Positions 1-9,500 of a stretch of DNA of 64,000 nt are shown in pieces. Source of the stretch: Trichoplusia ni (Eukaryota > Arthropoda > Insecta > Lepidoptera > Noctuidae); contig NC_039495.1 of NCBI RefSeq assembly GCF_003590095.1, positions 2,713,589-2,777,588 on the forward strand. The letters run 5' to 3'. Every line of letters begins with the position of its first letter. The stretch's first letter is position 1. The position numbers and the translations under genes were made by a program. The notes below the pieces were generated by a model. It saw only the letters and a list, made by a program, of their open reading frames with translations, did not search any database and was not told where the DNA came from.

Positions 1-315
1 AAGAGAATATCGTGTAAAATGGGAGGAGCAAATACTCGATATAAAATAACTCACTCAATAACTCGATCAAATACAATGGTTTAACTGTTTTTGTCCAAAA
101 ACTGGACTTATGGGTACCCCAAAAATTCCTTATTTGCCGCAAAAATACAGCACCACATTAGAAACGTATTTCTTTAAAACAAACCTACGATAAGTATTAA
201 GTTTTCTTTGCCCCCACATAAAGCGCTTTTCTGCTAAATGGTCATAGGCCCTAAACACAAGGCACATGGCGCCGCACAAATCCTCTCCCTTTCTCCTCCC
301 GACGAAGGGACACGA

Positions 316-351
316 ATAAAACCGAACGCGCGTTCCAAATTCAAATCAGTC
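316..351 (+). promoter_or_regulatory. Possible core promoter of the SCP-like gene
   Basis: A TCAGTC at 346-351 matches the arthropod initiator consensus. An A/T-rich ATAAAA at 316-321 lies about 32 bases before the initiator A, a TATA-like spacing. This would give a 5' UTR of about 117 bases before the ATG at 465. It is pattern evidence only. Confidence 0.3.
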
Positions 352-464
352 CAATAGTTATCGAGAAGTGCATCGCACGCGCTTACAAGCGGTCTGAAAT
401 GTCGAAATAATTCATAAGAAAAAAAAAAGTTTTTTATGTGATTAAAGCAAGAACTGAAAACAAA

Positions 465-563
465 ATGGCGTTGTCTATTGTGAGATTTGGATTGAGAACG
501 GTTATGAATTTTGAGAGGAATGCAGCTGTTTTGTCTGTGGTCAGTGCACCGAAACAATTTAAA
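465..563 (+). CDS. SCP-like gene, exon 1
   Basis: This exon encodes residues 1-33, starting MALSIVRFGLRTVMNFERN. The donor is AAA/gtaagt at 564. The peptide is hydrophobic and basic with regularly spaced arginines, suggesting a mitochondrial or other targeting sequence. It is the only exon separated from the others by a very long intron, so an alternative first exon closer to exon 2 is possible. Confidence 0.72.
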
Positions 564-3500
564 GTAAGTAGAGAATTAAATTAATTAATGAAATTGTTAT
601 AATGTTAAGTGTCGTTGACATTGCATGGCCGATGCATTCTTGGTGCGTCGAGCGTAACTGCATTTGAAGCAAACTGGTATTTTAACACCGTATGAATAGG
701 TGGCACCTATATAATTAACTGCAGTTTACTATTACAGATCTACATTTAAACTATTTTCAATGTTATGAAAAAAGGAAAAATATTTATTTGATTCATTCAA
801 AGGGTAGGAATTGTTTCTCAAACTTTTTTGATAGAAAATATATTACGATTACCTAGCTGCAACTTGTCTTGCATTACGGCCTTAGTAAAATACACATCGT
901 TATGTCTCCCATCTAGTAATTAAGCCAATTACTAATAGTTAATTATGTAATTAAATAGAAACTTGTAAACTGAATTGTTGTACCTACTCACAAAATACTT
1001 AAAACAACCGAACAAGCGAAGACATGCGACATCATATTTTTGTAAATAGCAAAATCGTACCTAAAATTTTTTTGACCGACTGTGCGAAGTAATGTGTTTC
1101 AGGGATATTCATTCAAATAATTCACATAAAAATTACTTCAATGGATTTGTCTCTTCTTGTAATTAGGTGTGTAAGAACAATAAAATTCCTTTAAATAATT
1201 TAACTTTCAAATTGCTCTTAGTTACGTATTCTCAGGTCCGAAAGGTCACATAGGTTTGCATATTACTTTGCCTACAAACGTTATAACTAAATTCCATTTT
1301 CTTAAGTACCTACCTAAGTGCTGGGTGCCTACCACCTGCCTGAACAAATTTGGGACATAGATGGTTTAGAAATTTAGAACCTTTTTTTTACCCGGGGCTA
1401 TCTTCATGGACTTTCGCCGCTAGTCACGTTAAATAAGACGGTCTTAAGCCAAAAAAATATTCCCTTATCGTAAAAAAATATTAATTAAGTAATATACACA
1501 TCCATTAGCATTTCGGATAGTTACAGTTAAATTGATCCATTATTTTGTCATTAAATTTACCCATTTAGATGTTATAAAATAATTACTACGAGCCTATAAG
1601 AATCCTATTTCTATACACTATATTTTTTCCTGTAAACGGAAAGATTGAGCATTCAACAAGCTTTTTCACTGCGGATTAGAAATTCCAGCTTACAATATTT
1701 GAAACCTGTGTCTCCTTGGGATGTTTTCATTCATCGTTTGTCAGTGGTGTCTTAAATTAATTAAGAAAGTACAATAATTCGGTTCTAAGAATGTTTTATT
1801 CTACGTATTTTAAAAATAAACAAAGTTCCTTTAAAAACAAATGCAACATCACATAATCGCCACAAAAGTGCATAACTGATAACCTATAATAAGTCAATGC
1901 CTTGGCAACACTAATTACATTCAATAATGATCTCTATTCACTAGTTTTAAGTGCGATAATTGTGTGACCGTTTTGCTATTGTTTGTAGGTCAGCTTGGTG
2001 TTTATCATATTGTTTTAAATAGAGGCTTTTTTATTATCTATTTGGGTTCAATGTGCACGAGGTTTGTAAAGGCGAGTGTGAACTTATCATCGACTGAATG
2101 TAGCTGTCTCAATTATGGGCATAGACCCTTTCATTAATGAGAAAGAATGTCAATAAAGTTCACTTTTAGTATATGTGGACCTTATAATATGTGCCTTATG
2201 CCTAGAATCGCGGATTATCTGATACTAGCTGATGCTCGCGACTTCGTCCCCGTGGGTAGAAGATATAAGTTATGATTTATACCTGCCCTGTTTTTTTCCA
2301 CATTTTCCATTGTATCTTTGCTCCTATCAGTCGCAGCGTGATGGTTTATAGCCCATAGCCTTCCTCAATGAATGGTCTATTCAACACAAAAATAATTTTT
2401 CAATTTGGATTTGTAGTTCCTGAGATTTGCGCGTTCAAACAAACAAACAAACTCTTCAGCTTTGTATATTAAGCATAGATTAACAATGTCGTATGATGTG
2501 TTTCTATTGCCGCTATACAGAACAAACATCTAATATTTTGAGGTTACTTAAGTAACTAAGAGTTAATTTTGGTGGTGGGCTACCAATTTCATACGGGATT
2601 TGAATACTGAAACTGATATACTTGAAAAAAAATATTTATAAATATTAATCTGTCTCCTTCATTAAAATGACAGACAGAAATTGGTCACCCATCCAATTTT
2701 TGAGCTCTTATTATTATTTTCATTATTAAATTTGGTGTTTGGTGGCCATAGAAATACATCTTCTGTAACAGTTTCATCATGGTTCATGAATCATGAGGTA
2801 AGGCCCGGTGACAGATGGATGGACAGGCGGAAAGAGAGCAAAGCCGAAGAAATAGGGTTCTGATTCTCCCTTAGGATTCGGGCCCTAAAAAATACATACC
2901 AGTTTTCTTAGAAAAAAAAATCTTTGTTATACAATAATAGTTAACTACAATTACTTAACGACTTATGATTAACAGCATAACAACCTTGATATAATGTTGT
3001 TTGTGACTGGTCAGTGGTATACGTGAGCGAGGTCAATTTTGGTATAAACAATCATAATAATATGTAACATTGTTAGATAAAGGTACGTAGTTCGGCCCTT
3101 CACAAGGACAGACGGATGTGCTGGTAGCAGAATAATAACAATGTTGTTTGTAAACATGTCTGGTTGTTTAAAAATATTGATTAGATAGAAGTGCAAAAAA
3201 CTTTAACTTATTGGAATATTGTTGTTTATTATTTGCTAATTTTCCCGCTGTTCTTTGAAACCTGAAAAGGTTCCTGCAGTAACGCAGTAACACATAAAAA
3301 AATAGTCATAAATTATAGAAATTTGTTTCGTTCTAATACTACGAATGCGAAAATTCGTATGTATGGATGTTTTTTTTTTTATCTTTCACACAAACACCAC
3401 TAAACGAATTTAGATGAAACTTGGTACACAGATAGTTCATAATCGGAATTAGCACATAGCATAGTATATATTCCGATTTGATATTTTCGTGGGATTATTT

Positions 3501-6500
3501 ACTATTTTTAACCTGTGGGCCCGCGGCTAGTGAAATATTTTCTTGATATTCAATTTTGAATTTTTGCTTTTCTCTTGTCGAAAACCATTTTCGATTACTT
3601 ATTCATTCAGCTTTAAAAGGGAACATAAGTAAGTTTTCTAATACAGTGGAATTCACTTGTTTGTAATGATCTTATAGTTGAGCATATAGACTCTATTTAA
3701 ACTTTCATGGATGCTTTCAAACAAGTTTAGTTGGAAAAAGTGGTAAAGATATTTCAATTGATCAACTAACATTTCAAATACGTAGAACATGGAATTTAAA
3801 TGATGATATTTACTTTTACGTGTTTTGAATATTTGCTAAACAGACCAATTTGTATCTACCGCTGATGAATAAGTATAAACTGTTTCACCACAAAATATTT
3901 CAACATAAACTTACGATAATTTGATTGTCATTGTGTTCTAACGACCTATTTATTTTAATTGATAACATTTCATTGTTTTGTAGATGCATTAAAAACTGGT
4001 TGGTATATCACGGGCTCCCGACACCTAGGGTACAAAAAAGAAATCATTTATTCTGTTAATAGGTTAGGTCATCACTTTTACATGTCTTTTTTAAGAAGGC
4101 TGACAACCCTGACAAGAAATATCGAAACAAACTCAGGGGGAACACTAATCTCAATTTCAACGATTTCTCTACACAAAAACTATTCATCGATGTACACACA
4201 AGAATCTAACATAACACCTAATAATGTCTTAATACCAATATAACTTGCTTGACTTGAGTTACATAACCGTTGTTACAACAACACGTCTAGTGGGAGTGGG
4301 TCGATGACCCCAGATCAGTGGGAATCGCTGAGGCCCTGCATGTGGGCGAAGGGCTTATCATTGTATTGGCAAGCTTGGTGTCCATGGGCAAGTGTGTCAC
4401 AGTGAAGTATGTCAAAATATGTGTAGAAAGCTTGAAACAAATTATTGTAGGGAGTTTTTTTGAACATTTGACATGAAAAAGGGGTTAAGTGTGGGTTTTA
4501 TTTGTGATACAGAGGGTTTCTGTACTACCATTGTTTAATATCGGTTTTTTTTTGTTATATCGACAACAGGAATACATGATCTTTGAAAACGTCAATTGTC
4601 TAACTATACGGTTATTATATACTCTGCCAAAACAATGTATCTATATGTAACCATTTATGGATGTAGTTAAGTATAAAATGTAAAACCAAAAGTTTACAAA
4701 ACCCTCGGACGACTCAGATAGTTCCATATTGTTAACGTCGTATTGCTGAGTAGTTTGACTTATTGATGCGCCCAACGTTATTTATTCACTCGCAGCAAAA
4801 TCACTTAGGAAGCGGTGAAAGGTGGGCGAAACTGGGTGCTGTCCAATTTAATATTTGATCTTCAAAAAGTGCTAATTTTTAGCCTTATTTAATTAAATAA
4901 CTTTTGGTTTTGATTTTAAATATGTATAGTGGAATCATTTTTTAGCTGCATGAAACTAGTAATTCCCTGTTTTCTTTCGTTTGAAAACCCTCGGATGACT
5001 CAGATAGAATTGAAACATATTTTATTAAGCCCCTCTAAGTCCTCAATCAGTTTTTATTCCACATCCCTATCCGAATTATTTTACCTTTTATTTTTTTAAT
5101 AAAAAAGTATTCTTTATGAAGGGCCAAATGGCCGCACTACCTGATACGTTGTCTATGGAACAGGTTTGACCGGACAAGCCCAAGCCTTTCGTTATTATTG
5201 TAACTGGTATTTAGAGTTATAGCACCTTAACTATGTATATTGCACTCAAATGATAAAACGTCTGTTGGTTTGTGGAACTTGGTATTTGCAGTGTCAGTAA
5301 CGCTAGAAGACAATATCAGTCATAACTGTCTGACTACCAAGATACCCGACTATATATCATGAAAAAATATAAAAATGACCGGTGTTTTAGTTATATCTGG
5401 CGAGACTATATGGTGGCCTCAACGCCAAAATCAGAATTACTAAGAAGTAAAAACGACTGTATATTTATCCAATCAATAGATCGGCTAGAAAATCTTCATG
5501 CTTTTTGCAAAGATAGATTTTTGTAGATGCTTGCTAGTTTGTTAGATAAAAAATGAATCATCCCCAAAAAGTTACTAAATATGAAGTTAGAATTGCTCTA
5601 CTAATAGTATTTAGACTTTCGTTGGTAACATAAGCTTTACAAGGATGTAAAAATCTCATTTATCGTATTCGGGAATAGCTAAATCAAAAATCCGGAGATA
5701 CTTAAAGGATTCATACAACTGTAGGAAATTTGTATCAAAATAAAACCTGTCACATCTCACGTGCGCCATTTCTGACCTCTTTAACCGGCGGCCATTTATA
5801 TAAAGTATCATTCACAGTAACCGATCATCTGTCCGTGAACTAAATTGCAAATTGTTGCAATTTGAGATCAAGACGATCTATCAACAAAGAGGATGGGTAT
5901 TGTCGTTGGATAATAGTGTAGAAGAAGTGTCAATAGGTTTGTTTGAGGGAATCTTGTAAAAAGGTTTATGGGAAAAAAGGCGCAATAAAAAAAATAAGTT
6001 GAAATTACATCAATTGAAATTTGAATAAGTATTTGGTTTCGAGAAAATGTTGTTGAAAGGTTATACGATTTTAACGCAGTTTTGGACAAATATTGTCCAT
6101 CCATTCAAAAACATTAAATTTCCTTTTATGGAAATTAGCAGATTTTGAGGCAATAAGAATTGGCAATAAATAGATAGCTGGGACAGTGTTAACAACCAAT
6201 AAGAAACATAAATAAGGAAAAAACAACAAAATTATAACATAAACTATTAATCGATTTGATAACAAATAGGAATTGTTCTAAAAACGTGTTCCTTAATAGG
6301 TCGTGCCCTCTAATTATGTAATTAATTGATAACTTTATAATTAGAGCAATTATCGAAATGTATTAATAAATAGCAAATAGTTAAGGTAAACAGGAAAACT
6401 GGTTTCGGTACTCCCTTTGTTGACAAGTTGGCCAATATTTATATCTGAGTAAGTTTACTTACCGTGAAGATTTTCCAGGTTTTAGACACTATTAGGACCT

Positions 6501-9500
6501 ATTTATTAAGTACTAGCTGTTGCCCGCGACTTCGTCCCCGTGGGTAGAAGATATAAGTTATGATTTATACCTGCCCTGTTTTTTTTTTCCACATTTTCCA
6601 TTGTATCTTCGCTCCTATTAGTCGCAGCGTGATGGTTTATAGCCTAAAGCCTTCCTCGATTAATGGTCTATTCAACACAAAAATAATTTTTCATTTTGGA
6701 CCAGTAGTTAACAAACAAACTCTTCAGCTTTATATATTAGAATAGATATAGATTTTGTATATTGTATTCCATATTGTTAACGGGAAGACAGCGGGCTGCT
6801 GCTACTTTGATGAACCGTTTTTTCTCTCGCAGCAAAAGCACTTAGGAAGCGGTGAAGGGTGGGCGAAACTGGGTGCTGTCCAATTTAATATTTGATCTTC
6901 AAAAAGTGCTTCATAGTAGCCTTATTTAATTAAGTAACTTTTGTTTTTGATTTTAAATATAGTGGAATCATTCTTTAGCTGCATGAAACTAGTAATTCCT
7001 TGTTTTCTTTCATTTTATCTTACACAGAGGCTAGTAGCATGATGTCAAACATTTTTTCTCAGGAGTTATGCTCAAATCGCAAACAGTCCTTTGCTGGGTA
7101 AATACATTTCTGCCCATGACATATTATTTGATAATTAAGCAAAATAGACAAACGGAAAATTACGTTACGAAAACAATCAAAGATTTCTTCCAGGAGGCTG
7201 TTAAATCAATTTTAAATGAATGAGGACACAAAGAAAGCAAGGTTAATATCCAAAATGCGTTTGTCACCAATTTCTTTGATTGATTTCAATTGCTTCGACC
7301 GTGTGTTTGCGAATTGGGATCGTCGACATTATTGTTCTGTCCCCAAACTAACTTGTCTCAAAGACTTTTCCAAATGTTGCAAAACAAACAAAACGATCGA
7401 CGTTATATCATAATTTATGTACAATATTGTATACTTTTATCTTTTTCTTAAAGCTTTTTTTTACTATTGCGTGTGCGTGTGTGAGTGCATAAACTATTCC
7501 ATGAACACATAATGTATATCTGAGTTCACACCGACATGAGCCAGTCAAATTTATATCACAAACTCTTGGCGCCCTGGATCAAACACTGTTTGTCAATGTA
7601 CGTAGTACTTGCATTAAGTTGCAACAGCCTTGACGTTTATTTATAGAAATATCTTTGCGTGTTTGTGTCTGTGTAAAAATTAAACTTGAATGAACGGTAA
7701 GAGCTTCAAGCATATTGTTTTCGTTGTACTTTGAATTGTTGGTATGTGCAAGGACATGATATAGACAGTTTCTTATCATTCACCTACATTGAAAGCATTT
7801 AGTTCATTTTTTGTAAATTATCGACTTGCACAGTAAAGAATTTAAGCCTTGTGTCGCGGGTGCTTTCACAAACATGCAAATCACTTGCAACAAGACACCC
7901 ATAGTATAGTTATGTCACCAGTACTACCGCATACCCTTTATATTTTTTGTTTTTGAGGTGTTAAGTAATCCTCATTGTCACCCTACTTCGGTAGGAAGCG
8001 GGTAGAGTCAGATTCTTACTGACTATACCCAACAGCTGTGTCACATCTCTCGCGTTTAGTTGAGCGTGGCAATGCGTTCTTGCTAATTTGGGTATAGGTG
8101 TAGAATAGAATAGAATATTCTTTATCGTACACCATGGAATTGCAGCGGGTGGTGTACTACGACCATAACATTAGTATACAAACTCTGTACGCCAAAACAG
8201 AAGCAGCCATCTTGGCCCTGACTTTTGTGCAATGCGGCAGCGGTTTTATTTATTCGGACTGGTTTTACTTAACGGCTGCTATATTTTTCTTTTTCATTGA
8301 TCAGTCATAAACTTGTTGTCGTTAAATATACTTAGTACGTATTTAATTTTTATGAGACCTTTCTCCTTTAAGGGTAATTTAAGCGAAACTTACACACAAC
8401 ATTTTATTTAAGTCACAACTTTACTTATAATTTGTAAATAGTACTGCAATCGTTAAGCAATGCACAAACCGCCATATTCGAGACGTGTCGATACTTTTAT
8501 GATTAACTACCTTCAACTATCGTAATTTTAAGTATGTTCATTTTTAACCGATTTAAGAAAAAGGAGGAGGTTATCAATTCGACTGTATTTTTTATGAAGA
8601 ATATATACAGAGATTATAATTATTTTATGTATAAACTAGCTTTTGCCCGCGACTTCGTCCCCGTGAGTAGAAGATATAAGTTATGATTTATACCTGCCCT
8701 TTTTTTTCACATTTTCCATTGTATCTTCGCTCCTTTTAGTCGCAGCGTGATGGTTTATAGCCTAAAGCCTTCCTTGATAAATGGTCTATTCAACACAAAA
8801 ATATTTTTTCAATTTGGACCAGTAAGTTCTGAGATTAGCGCGTTCAAACAAACAAACTAACAATCAAACAAACAAACTCTTCAGCTTTATATATTAGTAT
8901 ATATAGATATATGTATATTTACAACAGTGCACCTACATTATAAAGCGGTGTTAATTATATTAGAACTTAATTGTCCTACTGACGTTTGACCCCAAAACAA
9001 TCATTCTTCAGATTAGATACAAAACATCCATTACTTCGCTTGTCGATGTGATGATCATTTACTGAGAAAGGTCTGGATTATTAACAGGACTGGCAACATA
9101 AATCTAGATTGTATTCTTTTAAAATCGAGTTTTTAATTAAGCTTTTGCTCGAAGGCAAAAAAATACAACTTAACTCAGAAAAGACATTGCGGTACCAAAC
9201 TTGCACTTCTACTCAAAACCCATAAAAATATAAAATTAACTTTAAAATTAAATATTTTAAAACGCCATAAAAATACAAAATGCATTTTATACGGCTTTAA
9301 AAGAAACTCGCCGAATATGAATTTCTTTTCGATGTTACAAGAGAAATTTGGTCTCTTACACTTAATTTACAAGTAATGAGATTAAAACAACTTTGAAAAA
9401 CGTTGAAGTTCTTTTAATCTCATTATTGTGATAATCGATAATAAGGGCGAATGCCATGTAGTTGATACTTGTTGTCGAATGCGAGCTGCGCCTGCGCAGA

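Noticed and set aside
234..557. Minus-strand 107-codon open frame
   Set aside because: It is antisense to the SCP-like first exon and promoter region and has no recognisable protein features.
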